A stretch of DNA of 64,000 bases from Flavobacteriia bacterium 40-80 (GCA_001899145.1 MKVF01000030.1:1-64000), one strand, 5' to 3'; shown: positions 7,278 through 16,732, counted from the stretch's first letter. Notes: generated by a model from the letters alone, not told the origin. A program made the numbers and translations.

Positions 7278-8264
7278 ATGCTTAAAATAGGAGTTTTAGG
7301 AGCAGGACATTTAGGAAAGATTCATATTCGTCTTATACAGGAATTAAAGGAAGAATTTGAGCTGGTTGGATTTTATGATCCCGAAGATGAGATAGCAGGG
7401 AAAGTAACAGAACAATTCGGAATAAAACGGTTCAATACTCCCGAAGAATTGATTGAAAATGTTGACTGCCTGGATATCGTTACTCCTACAATCGCTCATT
7501 ATGAAATGGCATCCAAAGCGCTGAAGTCATTCCGGCATGTGTTTATTGAGAAACCAGTTACACAAACGGTGGAAGAAGCTGTTTCTTTACTGAAGATCGC
7601 GACGGAAGCAAATGTAAAGGTACAGGTTGGACATGTGGAACGTTTTAATCCTGCTTTTATACAGGTAAAGGAAAAAATTAACCGCCCGATGTTTATTGAA
7701 ACACACCGCCTGGCGCAGTTCAATCCACGCGGAACAGATGTGCCTGTGGTACTGGACCTGATGATCCACGATATTGATATTGTTTTGAGTGTGGTAAAAT
7801 CCAAAGTTAAATCCATATCGGCTTCCGGTGTTGCTGTTGTTTCCGATACACATGACATAACAAATGCGAGAATTGAGTTTGAGAATGGCTGTGTTGCCAA
7901 TCTTACAGCTTCCCGTATTTCAATGAAAAACATGCGTAAATCCAGGTTCTTCCAGAAAGATGCGTATATAAGTGTTGATTTCTTGGAAAAGAAATCAGAA
8001 ATTCTTCATATGGAAGATATAGAAGGAGAAATTTCTCCGTTTGATGTCGTGCTGGAACTTGGTAATGGTAAAAAGAACAAAAAAATTATGTTTGAAAAGC
8101 CCGAACCGATGGAGCTCAATGCAATCAAAGAAGAGCTGCGGAATTTTTATGAAGCGATTACACAAGACAAGACGCCGGTTGTTTCCATTGAAGACGGTCT
8201 GGAAGCATTGAAAGTGGCTACAGAAGTCCTTGAAAAGAGCAATGCATATTCTTTAACGGACTGA
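7278..8264 (+). CDS. Gfo/Idh/MocA-family NAD(P)-dependent oxidoreductase
   Basis: 328 residues. Rossmann motif GVLGAGHLGKIH at the N-terminus, the family EKP motif (FIEKPVTQT, about residue 96) with its catalytic Lys, and the MIHDIDIV motif (about 165) with the catalytic His/Asp pair, then the C-terminal beta-sheet domain. Acts on a sugar or nucleotide sugar, with NAD(P) as cofactor. The following genes concern polysaccharide and lipid A, so a role in making a modified sugar for the envelope is plausible; a GnnA-like UDP-GlcNAc oxidation is one option but no GnnB aminotransferase is visible here. Start fixed by the promoter at 7254-7261. Confidence 0.9.
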   Translation: MLKIGVLGAGHLGKIHIRLIQELKEEFELVGFYDPEDEIAGKVTEQFGIKRFNTPEELIENVDCLDIVTPTIAHYEMASKALKSFRHVFIEKPVTQTVEEAVSLLKIATEANVKVQVGHVERFNPAFIQVKEKINRPMFIETHRLAQFNPRGTDVPVVLDLMIHDIDIVLSVVKSKVKSISASGVAVVSDTHDITNARIEFENGCVANLTASRISMKNMRKSRFFQKDAYISVDFLEKKSEILHMEDIEGEISPFDVVLELGNGKKNKKIMFEKPEPMELNAIKEELRNFYEAITQDKTPVVSIEDGLEALKVATEVLEKSNAYSLTD

Positions 8265-8299
8265 TAAACTAAAATCACAATTTATACGTTCTTAGTTAC

Positions 8300-9190
8300 A
8301 TGAAAAAGAAGAGCCTGTTTTCTACTGTTGCTTTAACACTGTTGTTTTTACTGCTGCTTCAGGGAAGCTGTGTGAAAAATAATCCCCTGCCGGTCTATCT
8401 GGAGATCAGTGAATGGACATTAAATGCCAATCCTGTTTTGAATGGTAAGGAGGGAGATCTGTTCCATGGAATTAAACATGCTGCGGTGTATGTGGGAGAT
8501 GAAATTTTAGGATATTTTGAATTACCATGTAAAATTCCCGTATTAAAATCAGGCAATACCCGCATTACGATCTCACCGGCAATTATGAACGGAGGCAGAA
8601 TGACGGTGAAGACTGTGTATCCTTTTACGGATTATTATTACGAAGATCTGAATCTGGAAGAAGGTAAAACATATCATATAGAACCGGTTACCAGGTATAA
8701 CAGCAGTGTGGAATTTGCTTTTGTGGAAGATTTTGAATCTGCATCATTAAAAATCATGACGGATCCAACTTCAACGGCATCGCTTTTTCAGACCCAGCAC
8801 ACTGATCCCGGAAAATCCGGCTATAAAGGAATTATTAACCTTTCTGCCAGCGATACCCTTTGGCTGGGAAATACTTTTTCTGATTTGGTTTTACCTAAAG
8901 GAGGAAAACCGGTATTTCTTGAAATTGATTACCGCAATACAGCCTATGTATCGACAGGAATGATCTCCATTAACAGCTCTAATGAAAATACAATTCATCC
9001 GAATGTCGGTCTGAATGCTCAGGATGCTTCCGCTGCGGTCTGGAAGAAGATCTATATTGAATTGACAGAAATTGTTTCTTACTCTACTGACTCCCAATAT
9101 TTTGAATTATACTTCAAAACGTCTTTACCGGCAGATTTTACAGAAGCCAAGGTGGAAATTGATAATATTAAGATCGTTCATTTAAAGTAA
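8300..9190 (+). CDS. Secreted lipoprotein, unknown function
   Basis: 296 residues with a lipoprotein signal (MKKKSLFSTVALTLLFLLLL, then lipobox QGSC, Cys24). The mature protein is rich in beta-strand patterns and Tyr/Ser/Asn, with an N-terminal part up to about residue 135 that resembles carbohydrate-binding or bacterial Ig-like folds and a C-terminal half (FVEDFESAS onward) with a jelly-roll look. No family recognised. It sits 35 bases after the oxidoreductase and 11 before the glycosyltransferase, so it is probably in an operon with them. Confidence 0.75.
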   Translation: MKKKSLFSTVALTLLFLLLLQGSCVKNNPLPVYLEISEWTLNANPVLNGKEGDLFHGIKHAAVYVGDEILGYFELPCKIPVLKSGNTRITISPAIMNGGRMTVKTVYPFTDYYYEDLNLEEGKTYHIEPVTRYNSSVEFAFVEDFESASLKIMTDPTSTASLFQTQHTDPGKSGYKGIINLSASDTLWLGNTFSDLVLPKGGKPVFLEIDYRNTAYVSTGMISINSSNENTIHPNVGLNAQDASAAVWKKIYIELTEIVSYSTDSQYFELYFKTSLPADFTEAKVEIDNIKIVHLK

Positions 9191-9201
9191 TAGGCAAAGG
9201 T

Positions 9202-10581
9202 TTGAGGTGGTTATTGATTATCGGCGATTTTTTAACAGCAGCACTCTCGTGGACACTGTTCTATAGTTACCGTAAAATTTACATTGAACAAACCGATGTT
9301 ACTTTTGGTCAGCAATTTGTATTGGGGGTTCTGCTTATTCCTGCCTTATGGCTGATCATCTATTTTTTCCAAGGGACCTATTATAACGTTAAGCGCCTCT
9401 TCAGAACCAGGATTTTAAACTTAACCCTGTCTGGAACGTTATCTGGAACGCTGTTTTTTTTCTTTGCGTTCATTTTAGATGATATTATCAATACTTATAA
9501 AGAATATTATGAGTCATTTCTTGGTTTGTTCATCATTCATTTTGTCTGCACATTCATAGTTCGTTATATCATTGTAAATGCACATATTAAACGGATTAAT
9601 ACAAAGAAGACAGGTTTTAAGACACTGATCATAGGAGGCGATCAGAATGCGGTAAAAATCTACAGAGAGATTATTTCCATGGAGAAAAGCTTCGGAAATG
9701 ATTTTGCCGGGTATATTCAGGCTAACGGTGCGGATACGTCAATAGGAGAGTTTTTGCCGAAGCTGGGGAATCTGGATGATGCCCGTTCTGTAATCGATGA
9801 ATATGGAATAGAGGAGGTGATTATAGCTTTGGAGAAAAAGGATCACGATAAGCTGCGGAAAGTAGTGTCTTCTATTTACGCGACAAGAGTAGTGATAAAA
9901 GTGCTCCCCGATATGTATGATATTCTTTCCGGTTCGGTTAAAATGCTGAATATCTTTGGTGTGCTCCTCCTGGAAATAGAGAAGAATACCATGCCTTACT
10001 GGCAGATTCAGATAAAACGCCTGCTGGACATTTTCATTGCAACGCTTGCATTTATACTATTGATGCCTGTTTATTGTGTGCTGTCAATTATTGTGAAGTA
10101 TTCTTCAGAAGGACCGGTATTTTTTCTTCAGGACCGGATCGGTTTAAATGGTAAACCCTTTAAAATCATAAAATTCAGGACAATGTATCTGAATGCGGAA
10201 GCAAAAGGACCGCAGCTTTCAAGCGATCACGATCCACGGATCACGCCTTCCGGAAGAATTTTCAGAAAGATGCGTCTGGACGAACTGCCTCAGTTTTTAA
10301 ATGTTATCAAAGGCGATATGAGCCTTGTCGGACCGCGCCCTGAACGGCAATATTTTATTGACAAGATTGTCGCAAAAGAACCTCAGTATTTATATTTGAA
10401 TTCTGTGCGCCCGGGAATCACGTCCTGGGGACAAGTCAAATTCGGATATGCTGAAAATGTCGATCAGATGATCCAGCGGATGAAATATGACCTGCTTTAT
10501 CTCAAAAACAGAAGTCTGGCACTGGATTTCAAAATATTGCTGCATACAGTTCTAATCATCGTAAAAGCAAAAGGAAAATAG
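9202..10581 (+). CDS. Exopolysaccharide polyprenyl glycosylphosphotransferase
   Basis: 459 residues: four or five N-terminal membrane helices (to about 130), a nucleotide-binding CoA-binding_3-like domain (TLIIGGDQNAVKIYREI), a further helix and the C-terminal bacterial sugar transferase domain with KRLLDIFIA, IKFRTM, RKMRLDELPQ, GDMSLVGPRPER and RPGITSWGQV. It attaches a sugar-1-phosphate to undecaprenyl phosphate, starting exopolysaccharide or O-unit synthesis at the inner membrane. The start appears to be TTG 9202; no in-frame ATG lies before the first helix. No other polysaccharide assembly genes are in the window, so its pathway lies elsewhere. Confidence 0.9.
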   Translation: MRWLLIIGDFLTAALSWTLFYSYRKIYIEQTDVTFGQQFVLGVLLIPALWLIIYFFQGTYYNVKRLFRTRILNLTLSGTLSGTLFFFFAFILDDIINTYKEYYESFLGLFIIHFVCTFIVRYIIVNAHIKRINTKKTGFKTLIIGGDQNAVKIYREIISMEKSFGNDFAGYIQANGADTSIGEFLPKLGNLDDARSVIDEYGIEEVIIALEKKDHDKLRKVVSSIYATRVVIKVLPDMYDILSGSVKMLNIFGVLLLEIEKNTMPYWQIQIKRLLDIFIATLAFILLMPVYCVLSIIVKYSSEGPVFFLQDRIGLNGKPFKIIKFRTMYLNAEAKGPQLSSDHDPRITPSGRIFRKMRLDELPQFLNVIKGDMSLVGPRPERQYFIDKIVAKEPQYLYLNSVRPGITSWGQVKFGYAENVDQMIQRMKYDLLYLKNRSLALDFKILLHTVLIIVKAKGK

Positions 10582-10643
10582 CTTTTCTTATTTCGGTTGT
10601 GGATTTTAGCAGCCAATTCATGCTAATCTGTTATTAACAAACA

Positions 10644-10666
10644 AAAGGGGAAAACTCCTTTATTTT
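10644..10666 (+). terminator. Terminator after sugar transferase gene
   Basis: Stem AAAGGGG (10644-10650), loop AAAA, CTCCTTT (10655-10661), followed by ATTTTT. One G-T pair. Lies in the 121-base gap before the LpxD-like gene. Confidence 0.6.
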
Positions 10667-10702
10667 TCAGTGTTCCATCATGCTGAGAATCCCTAATTTT
10701 AA

Positions 10703-11635
10703 ATGAAATATACCTGTATGAAATTTGAGCGCATATACTCATTAAAAGAAATCGCACAATTGGTTAATTGTGAATTTATTGGTGACGAAGATCATGTGGT
10801 GACCGGGATCAATGAAATTCACCGTGTGGAGGCTGGAGATATTGTTTTTGTAGACCACCCCAAATATTATGATAAAGCGTTACATTCAGCGGCAACAACA
10901 ATTATTATCAACAAACAGGTAGAATGCCCGGAAGGAAAAGCGCTTATTCTTTCCGATGCCCCTTTTGATGTATTTAATCAGATCTCCCTGCACTTTATGC
11001 CTCCGACCAGGCAATCTGCTTCAGTTGGGAATAATACGGTGATTGCAGAAAGCGCGTTCATTTACCCGAACGCTTATATCGGAAGCAATGTAAAGATCGG
11101 GGAAAATGTAATTATTCATCCGGGAGCGGTGATTCATGATAATACGCGTATTGATGAAGGGGCAATTATCGGCCCGAATGCAGTAATCGGTCATTACGCG
11201 TTCTATTACAAGCTGAAACCGACAGGACGTGAGCAGCTCTATTCCTGCGGAGGCATCTGGATCCAGAAAAATGTGGAGATAGGAGCCTGTACAACGATTG
11301 ATAAAGGTGTGACGGCTGATACGATTATAGGGGAAGGAACAAAGATTGACAATCATGTTCATATCGGCCATGATACAATTATCGGTAAAAACTGTATTCT
11401 GGCTGCACAGGTAGGCCTTGCCGGATGTGTAACAGTAGAAGATAACTGCATCCTTTGGGGACAGGTAGGATCTGCTGCGGATATTACAATTGGTGAAGGT
11501 TCTGTCGTTCTGGCTCAGTCCGGAATTTCTAAAGATTTAAAAGGTAATCAAACATATTTTGGCAGTCCTTGCGGCGAAGCAAAAGAAAAATTTAAAGAAA
11601 TCGCTGCAATCCGGATGCTGAGCAGAAGGAAATGA
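10703..11635 (+). CDS. LpxD-like UDP-3-O-acylglucosamine N-acyltransferase
   Basis: 310 residues. The N-terminal part ([19 protein letters not shown], then [10 protein letters not shown]) is the uridine-binding LpxD domain, followed by a left-handed hexapeptide-repeat beta-helix (about 105-290) with the [14 protein letters not shown] segment that holds the catalytic His region of LpxD. Reaction in relatives: adding a hydroxyacyl chain to UDP-3-O-acyl-glucosamine in lipid A synthesis. It is shorter than the 340-residue LpxD common in this phylum and is not next to lpxC/lpxA, so it may be a paralogue acting on another nucleotide sugar. ATG 10703 and ATG 10718 are both possible starts. Confidence 0.8.
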   Translation: MKYTCMKFERIYSLKEIAQLVNCEFIGDEDHVVTGINEIHRVEAGDIVFVDHPKYYDKALHSAATTIIINKQVECPEGKALILSDAPFDVFNQISLHFMPPTRQSASVGNNTVIAESAFIYPNAYIGSNVKIGENVIIHPGAVIHDNTRIDEGAIIGPNAVIGHYAFYYKLKPTGREQLYSCGGIWIQKNVEIGACTTIDKGVTADTIIGEGTKIDNHVHIGHDTIIGKNCILAAQVGLAGCVTVEDNCILWGQVGSAADITIGEGSVVLAQSGISKDLKGNQTYFGSPCGEAKEKFKEIAAIRMLSRRK

Positions 11636-12864
11636 TCGAAAAAGTGGTGCAAGATCTGGAATACCGACTCCAGTTACAGGAGTTGAAGCTGCAATCTCTT
11701 TTGGAGATTACCAACAACCTGCATCATAATTTTTCTCTGGAAAAAGTAACACATACACTCAGATACGTATTAAAAGACCAGCTGGGTTTCAGTAAGTTCG
11801 TGGTTATTTACTTTGATGAAATCTGGGATGTTTTCTTAAAGGTAGGGTATAAAGGGCGTTTTGATATCGATACTGCCATGGAAACACTCCATCGCTTTAA
11901 AGAGATCACCATTATTGAATCGTCCCCGAATGAATTACTGGATGAATTTGATGTGGTTGTTCCCGTGTACCACGAAAAAGAGCCGATAGCTTATCTGCTG
12001 TTAACCGGCCTGGAGCGTGAAAAGCTCCATCTAAAAGAAACACTGACCAATATCAGCTTTATCCAGACTATTGTAAATGTAGTTGTAATGGCAATTCAGA
12101 ACCGGAAAATGGTGAAGATGGAGATTGCACAGGAAACGATTAAAAAAGAGCTGGAATTAGCCTCTCTTCTTCAAAAAATGCTGTTCCCTTCCGACCTTCC
12201 TTCAAATGTCCGGATGGATGTTTCTGCTAAATATATCCAGCGGCACAAAGTAGGCGGCGATTATTATGACTTTATTCCGTTGGAAGAAGATAATTACGCG
12301 CTGTGTATTGCTGATGTTTCCGGAAAAGGGATCAGCGCGGCAATGCTGATGTCCAATTTTCAGGCATCGGTACGTACACTTTTCAGCTATCAGCGTTTCG
12401 AGCTGGATTTCCTGATAAAAGAGCTTAATAAAACTGTGATCCGCTCTTCGAAAGGTGAGAAGTTCATTACTTTTTTTGTCGCTTTATACAATGCTAAAAC
12501 ACGCGAGCTTTCGTATGTTAATGCAGGCCATAATTATCCCATTCTGACAAATGGAAGAAAATATGAATTGCTTACAGAGGGAACAATTGGTTTGGGAATG
12601 CTTGACGATTTGCCTTTTATCAATGTAGGCTGCAAGGTGCTGCCCAACAATACTACTTTAGTTCTTTATACAGACGGAGTAGTGGAGCTGCCTAATAAAG
12701 AAGGCGAGCATTTTGAAATTGAACGGCTGGTTCGGCTGGTTCATAATTATTATCCGCTGAAGATGGAAGATATGAATAATCTTATTTTTTCCAAGCTGGA
12801 AGAATGGCATGAAGGAAGCGACCTGGCGGATGATACGGCTATTTTTTCATGCCGTTTCTTTTGA
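11632..12864 (+). CDS. PP2C-type (SpoIIE/RsbU-like) Ser/Thr phosphatase
   Basis: 410 residues. N-terminal coiled region and a GAF-like sensory part (about 20-160), a short linker helix, then a PP2C phosphatase domain: [27 protein letters not shown] (metal-binding Asp), [18 protein letters not shown] and DDTAIF. It overlaps the LpxD-like stop by 4 bases (ATGA). Such proteins in Bacteria dephosphorylate anti-sigma antagonists or similar partners in response to a signal bound at the N-terminal domain. No anti-sigma or STAS partner gene is visible nearby, so the target is unknown. Confidence 0.9.
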   Translation: MIEKVVQDLEYRLQLQELKLQSLLEITNNLHHNFSLEKVTHTLRYVLKDQLGFSKFVVIYFDEIWDVFLKVGYKGRFDIDTAMETLHRFKEITIIESSPNELLDEFDVVVPVYHEKEPIAYLLLTGLEREKLHLKETLTNISFIQTIVNVVVMAIQNRKMVKMEIAQETIKKELELASLLQKMLFPSDLPSNVRMDVSAKYIQRHKVGGDYYDFIPLEEDNYALCIADVSGKGISAAMLMSNFQASVRTLFSYQRFELDFLIKELNKTVIRSSKGEKFITFFVALYNAKTRELSYVNAGHNYPILTNGRKYELLTEGTIGLGMLDDLPFINVGCKVLPNNTTLVLYTDGVVELPNKEGEHFEIERLVRLVHNYYPLKMEDMNNLIFSKLEEWHEGSDLADDTAIFSCRFF

Positions 12865-12869
12865 CAATT

Positions 12870-14159
12870 ATGGAGGAAGTTGCTGTTTTTTGGTTTCGGA
12901 GAGATTTGCGTTTACAGGATAATCACGGTCTGAGCAAGGCCTTGGCTTCCGGTGTGAAAGTGCTTCCTGTTTTTATTTTTGACACAACGATTCTAAACCA
13001 ACTGGAAGATCCTTTCGATCGGAGAGTGGATTATATCCATCAGGCATTAGCTGCTATAAATGAAGAACTTCAAAAGTACGGATCCGCTTTAAAGACATTT
13101 TATGGACGTCCGTCTGAGATTTTTAATGAGTTAAGGCAAACATATAAAATTACAGCGGTTTATTGTAATGAAGATTATGAACCGGAAGCGATCAACAGAG
13201 ATAATCAAATCTCAGCATCGTTGTCTACCCATGGAATTTCTTTTCATGCGTTCAAGGATCAGGTCATTTTTGCGAAAAACGAAATTACCAAACAGGACGG
13301 ATCGCCCTATACGGTTTATACACCTTATTCAAACCGGTGGAAGATACTGTTGTCTGAACAGGATCTGCCGGTTCACAAGACTAATTTTGGTCAGTTCGCT
13401 CAGACTGTTCCCACAGAAATAATACCTCTTTCTGCAATCGGTTTTGTGAAAACGGACATTGTATTTTCAGAACCACAGTTGGATATATCTGTAATTACTG
13501 ACTACGATAAATACAGGGATTTTCCGGGAATGAATCATACCAGCCGGTTAGGAGCTGCCTTGCGGTTCGGAACAATTTCGATCCGGGAATGTGTACGGTT
13601 TGCGTTGAAAAGTAATGAGACGTGGCTTAACGATTTGATATGGAGAGAGTTTTTTGTGCAGATTTTGTATCACTTTCCGAAAGTTGTCAATCATTGTTTT
13701 AAGGAAAAATACGAACAGATTCAATGGCGGAATAATGAAGAGGAATTTCAGCGCTGGTGTGAAGGAAAAACAGGCTATCCGATTGTCGATGCCGGAATGC
13801 GGGAATTGAACCGGACAGGATTCATGCATAACCGTGTACGGATGATCGTGGCGAGCTTTCTGACAAAGCATCTGCTGATTGACTGGCGTTGGGGCGCAGC
13901 TTATTTTGCTCAAAAGCTGCTGGATTATGATCTTTCAGCTAATAATGGGAACTGGCAATGGGCAGCAGGTTGTGGCTGTGATGCAGCACCTTATTTCAGA
14001 ATTTTTAATCCTGCGGAACAGACAAGAAAATTCGATAAAGATTTGAGGTATATCCGTAAATGGAATCCTGATTTTGAGCTGAATGAGATACCCTTAATTG
14101 TTGAACACACTTTCGCGCGCCAACGTGCATTGGAGATTTACAAAAAGGGATTAGGATAG
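12870..14159 (+). CDS. Deoxyribodipyrimidine photo-lyase / cryptochrome family
   Basis: 429 residues. N-terminal DNA photolyase Rossmann domain begins AVFWFRRDLRLQDNHGL; the C-terminal FAD-binding domain contains WRWGAAYFAQKLLDYDLSAN and NGNWQWAAGCGCDAAPYFRIFNP, with the conserved Asn/Asp/Arg contacts to FAD. Repairs UV cyclobutane pyrimidine dimers using blue light. I use ATG 12870, since relatives start a few residues before WFRRDLR; ATG 12849 would overlap the preceding gene. Relatives often read GGWQWAAGTGTDA where this has GNWQWAAGCGCDA, a small change close to the active site. Confidence 0.92.
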   Translation: MEEVAVFWFRRDLRLQDNHGLSKALASGVKVLPVFIFDTTILNQLEDPFDRRVDYIHQALAAINEELQKYGSALKTFYGRPSEIFNELRQTYKITAVYCNEDYEPEAINRDNQISASLSTHGISFHAFKDQVIFAKNEITKQDGSPYTVYTPYSNRWKILLSEQDLPVHKTNFGQFAQTVPTEIIPLSAIGFVKTDIVFSEPQLDISVITDYDKYRDFPGMNHTSRLGAALRFGTISIRECVRFALKSNETWLNDLIWREFFVQILYHFPKVVNHCFKEKYEQIQWRNNEEEFQRWCEGKTGYPIVDAGMRELNRTGFMHNRVRMIVASFLTKHLLIDWRWGAAYFAQKLLDYDLSANNGNWQWAAGCGCDAAPYFRIFNPAEQTRKFDKDLRYIRKWNPDFELNEIPLIVEHTFARQRALEIYKKGLG

Positions 14160-14177
14160 CTTTTATAGCTAAAACGC

Positions 14178-14789
14178 TTATTTTATCTCAAAATCATACA
14201 TCAGGCGATCTTCCAGGTAACCTTGTAAGCGATCTCCGATTTTGACAGCTCCCACACCTGCAGGAGTCCCCGTGAAAATTAAATCACCTGTTTTTAATGT
14301 TATGAATTGAGAGATATAAGCGATCAGCTGGTTCACATTGAAAATCATATTTTCTGATTTTCCCGTTTGAACCGTTTGCCCGTTGAGGTCTAACCTGAAT
14401 TCGATATTTTCTTTATTATTTAAGCTTTCCAGAGGAATAAACTTAGAAATGACCGCACTGTTGTCAAAACCTTTCGCTATTTCCCACGGAGTTCCTTGTT
14501 CCTTGCATTGCTGCTGGAGGTCTCTGGCGGTAAAATCCACTCCAAGCCCAATTTCAGCGTAATATTTCGGAGCGAATTTTTCTGCAATATTTTTCCCTAC
14601 CCGGTTTATTTTGAAAACAAGCTCACATTCGTAGTGGATATCATTAGAAAATTCCGGGATATAAAACGGGTCATTGTCAATAAGCAGCGCCGTATCCGGC
14701 TTTAAAAAAAACATGGGAGCTTTTGGCAGCGGATTGTTCAGCTCTTTTGCATGATCGGCGTAATTTCTTCCAATACAAATGATCTTCAT
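14178..14789 (-). CDS. Fumarylacetoacetate hydrolase (FAH) family protein
   Basis: 203 residues, the size of the short FAHD1-like members. Motifs: IGRNYADHAKEL near the N-terminus, PMFFLKP, YECELVFKI with the metal-binding Glu pair, GVDFTARDLQ, and near the end DLIFTGTPAGVGAVKIGD. Family members are Mg/Mn-dependent hydrolases or decarboxylases of small keto acids (acylpyruvates, oxaloacetate); the exact substrate cannot be read from sequence. It starts one base after the exonuclease stop codon, so the two are probably co-transcribed. Confidence 0.9.
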   Translation of the reverse strand: MKIICIGRNYADHAKELNNPLPKAPMFFLKPDTALLIDNDPFYIPEFSNDIHYECELVFKINRVGKNIAEKFAPKYYAEIGLGVDFTARDLQQQCKEQGTPWEIAKGFDNSAVISKFIPLESLNNKENIEFRLDLNGQTVQTGKSENMIFNVNQLIAYISQFITLKTGDLIFTGTPAGVGAVKIGDRLQGYLEDRLMYDFEIK

Positions 14790-14790
14790 A

Positions 14791-15672
14791 TTACTTGCTG
14801 AATTTGTTTTTTAATGCATTCAATTTCTCTTCGATGCTCATTGTATCTTCTTCCTTAGGCTTTGGGGTACGTTTAGGAGCTTCTGACTTGACAGGAATCG
14901 CTTTCAGGCGTTCCATTTCCTTCCGGAGAACATTTTTTGTATAATTAGGGAAATCAGTGGATTCACCGATGAACCAGCCATAATATCCCGGCTCTGTTTT
15001 ATTGACTTCGGCTACTGTCTTTCCTTTGTGCTTTCCGAAGTTGTAAACGATTTCATTTTTTTCATTGCGAACCAGCCTTCCGGAGAAGTCCGCATATTTA
15101 TTGTTACTGTTTTTAGAGAAATCCGCCAGAAAATCAACATCCTTCTGCAAGTCGGAATAATGATTAAGCTGCGCATTCAGGACATTCCATGTCGCTTTGG
15201 TGTCCGCCATCGCAGAATGAGCGTTTTCCAGCTCTTTCTTACAGTAGAACAGATAAGCTGCAGCCAGTGTACGTTGTTCCATTTTATGGAAGATATTCTG
15301 TACGTCAATCAGCTTTCGTTCTTCGATGTTAAAATCAATGCCGACACGTAAAAATTCTTCAGCGAGCAGCGGAATATCCAGTTTGTGAAAGTTGTATCCG
15401 ACAAGATCACAACCGTCGATAAATTGGAGGACGTTCGTTGCTATTTCAGCAAATTCCGGCTGACCCTTTACATCTTCATTGGAAATTCCCGTCAGTTCTT
15501 CTATTTCCCTGGAGATTTCAGTTTTGGGATTGACAAGTGATTCGAACGTTTCTTCTTTCCCGTCCGGGTGTACTTTCAATATAGCAATTTCAATGATTCT
15601 GTCTTTAGAAACGTTCAATCCCGTAGATTCGATATCGAATGTTACAATTGGTCTTTTAAGCTGGATTTCCAT
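14791..15672 (-). CDS. DnaQ-like 3'-5' exonuclease
   Basis: 293 residues. DEDDh exonuclease fold: TFDIESTGL (ExoI, Asp and Glu), LVGYNFHKLDIPLL (ExoII), and HSAMADTKATW (ExoIII with His and Asp) by about residue 160. After it comes a small domain NEIVYNFGKHKGKTVAEV and GYYGWFIGESTDFP, seen in many Bacteroidota exonucleases, and a charged tail ending KLNALKNKFSK. Likely a stand-alone proofreading-type or RNase T-like nuclease. Its start codon lies just after the T run of a hairpin (15682-15717) and a TAnnTTTG box sits in that hairpin's loop. Confidence 0.88.
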   Translation of the reverse strand: MEIQLKRPIVTFDIESTGLNVSKDRIIEIAILKVHPDGKEETFESLVNPKTEISREIEELTGISNEDVKGQPEFAEIATNVLQFIDGCDLVGYNFHKLDIPLLAEEFLRVGIDFNIEERKLIDVQNIFHKMEQRTLAAAYLFYCKKELENAHSAMADTKATWNVLNAQLNHYSDLQKDVDFLADFSKNSNNKYADFSGRLVRNEKNEIVYNFGKHKGKTVAEVNKTEPGYYGWFIGESTDFPNYTKNVLRKEMERLKAIPVKSEAPKRTPKPKEEDTMSIEEKLNALKNKFSK

Positions 15673-15681
15673 AAAAATAAA

Positions 15682-15717
15682 ATAGGCAACAAAGTTAATA
15701 ATTTCCCTGTTGCCTAT
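15682..15717 (-). terminator. Terminator hairpin with a -7 box in its loop
   Basis: Perfect 9-bp stem ATAGGCAAC (15682-15690) / GTTGCCTAT (15709-15717); read on the minus strand it is followed by TTTTATTTTT, then the ATG of the exonuclease. Minus strand TAACTTTG at 15690-15697 fits the -7 consensus. I see no good -33 TTG for it. Confidence 0.65.
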
Positions 15718-15742
15718 CCCTAAAAATTATGAAGAGGTTGAA

Positions 15743-15937
15743 CTAATCTTCAAGCCATTTATCATTTTTAACTTCTCCCAATATTATGACTTCTTTCGTT
15801 TTGGCATATTCTTCTGCTGCCATCATCATTTGTTCTTTCGTGTCTCTTCGAAGGCGTATCCCTGTTTGACCAGGATTTCTAACCTCAATATAAAATCCAT
15901 CTCTTAATCGAGCTGGTCTTGTTGCTGGTCTTCCCAT
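15743..15937 (-). CDS. Conserved-looking small protein of unknown function
   Basis: 64 residues, with a very basic first half (MGRPATRPARLRDGFYIEVRN) and a second half resembling a short helix (TKEQMMMAAEEYAKTKEVIILG). No recognised family and no signal peptide. It stands alone upstream of the exonuclease with a terminator after it. The clean reading frame, own terminator and compositional contrast suggest a real cytoplasmic protein, possibly nucleic-acid binding because of the Arg-rich start; that last point is only suggested by charge. Confidence 0.6.
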   Translation of the reverse strand: MGRPATRPARLRDGFYIEVRNPGQTGIRLRRDTKEQMMMAAEEYAKTKEVIILGEVKNDKWLED

Positions 15938-16053
15938 ATCGAAAAAATTTTCCTCAAGATACGAATAAAAAAGCGAAAAACCCGAGTTGTTAACTGATTT
16001 TTAATTGTTTGTTGTAAAAAAGTTTAAATGATGATTTAGTTTAGAAGTTGTGA

Positions 16054-16115
16054 GAATATTGAATTATGAATACTGAATTTAAAATCAGGAATTCTCAATT
16101 CATAATTCAATATTC
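16054..16115. repeat. 18-bp inverted repeat at 3' end of AlbA_2 gene
   Basis: Arms GAATATTGAATTATGAAT (16054-16071) and ATTCATAATTCAATATTC (16098-16115) are exact reverse complements with a 26-base loop. The right arm runs into the last codons of the AlbA_2 gene. No T run follows on either side, so this is not a normal terminator. Similar ATTCA/ATATTCA-rich sequence occurs in the gap at 51507-51545. Confidence 0.8.
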
Positions 16116-16732
16116 AGATATTTAAAAGAGCCGTCTTCGTGTTTCCATTCGATCATGTTCCAATGAAGCAGCAATGCCAGGCTTTCATCAACATCCTTTT
16201 TGGAATAAGGAAGCAATTTGTAGAGACGGCTGATATTGGTAGCTTTTCCTTCACTGGCGAGTGCTTTCAGACAGTTCAGCTCCCGCTCTTTGAAGGTCAG
16301 TGGTTTTTCAATGGAATGTTGCTCCAGCTTCCACAGCTTCAGTAAGATTTTATTGGCTTTCAGCGTTTCGTCTTCCACTCTGATATAACATTTCCATTCA
16401 CCGTCTTCATCTGTTGCTTTTACAAAACGTTTCGGATCCACTTCCACTTCAATTTCCAGCACCATTTTTAGATCTTCCTGCCAAATACGGGATTGGAAAG
16501 CAACCGGAGGCTTGCAAAAGACCTGAGCAGCTCCTTCTATCATGTGAAATTCCTCTTCGGGAACTATTCCGGTGATTTTTCCGTTATCTTTCACTCCGAT
16601 TAGCAATCTGCCACCTCTTGTATTGGCAAAAGCAGCCAGTGTGCGTGCGATTTTTTTCTGATCATCAATCCGCGTTTTGAAATCCTGCCGCTCGTGCTCG
16701 CCTTCGGCGATGTATTGTTTAATACTTGCCAT
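16100..16732 (-). CDS. AlbA_2 (Schlafen-type) domain protein with C-terminal winged helix
   Basis: 210 residues. The N-terminal part carries the AlbA_2 pattern: EGEHERQDFKTRI, KIARTLAAFANTRGGRLLIGV and GKITGIVPEEE. This putative nucleic-acid or ATP-binding fold is shared with Schlafen and RecG-like transcription regulators. The C-terminal 70 residues (LTFKERELNCLKALASEGK to WKHEDG) look like a winged helix. The start overlaps the end of aroE by 14 bases, so it is the last gene of the rhodanese-dedA-aroE operon. Its cellular job is unknown; a DNA-binding regulator is the simplest reading. Confidence 0.8.
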   Translation of the reverse strand: MASIKQYIAEGEHERQDFKTRIDDQKKIARTLAAFANTRGGRLLIGVKDNGKITGIVPEEEFHMIEGAAQVFCKPPVAFQSRIWQEDLKMVLEIEVEVDPKRFVKATDEDGEWKCYIRVEDETLKANKILLKLWKLEQHSIEKPLTFKERELNCLKALASEGKATNISRLYKLLPYSKKDVDESLALLLHWNMIEWKHEDGSFKYLNIEL

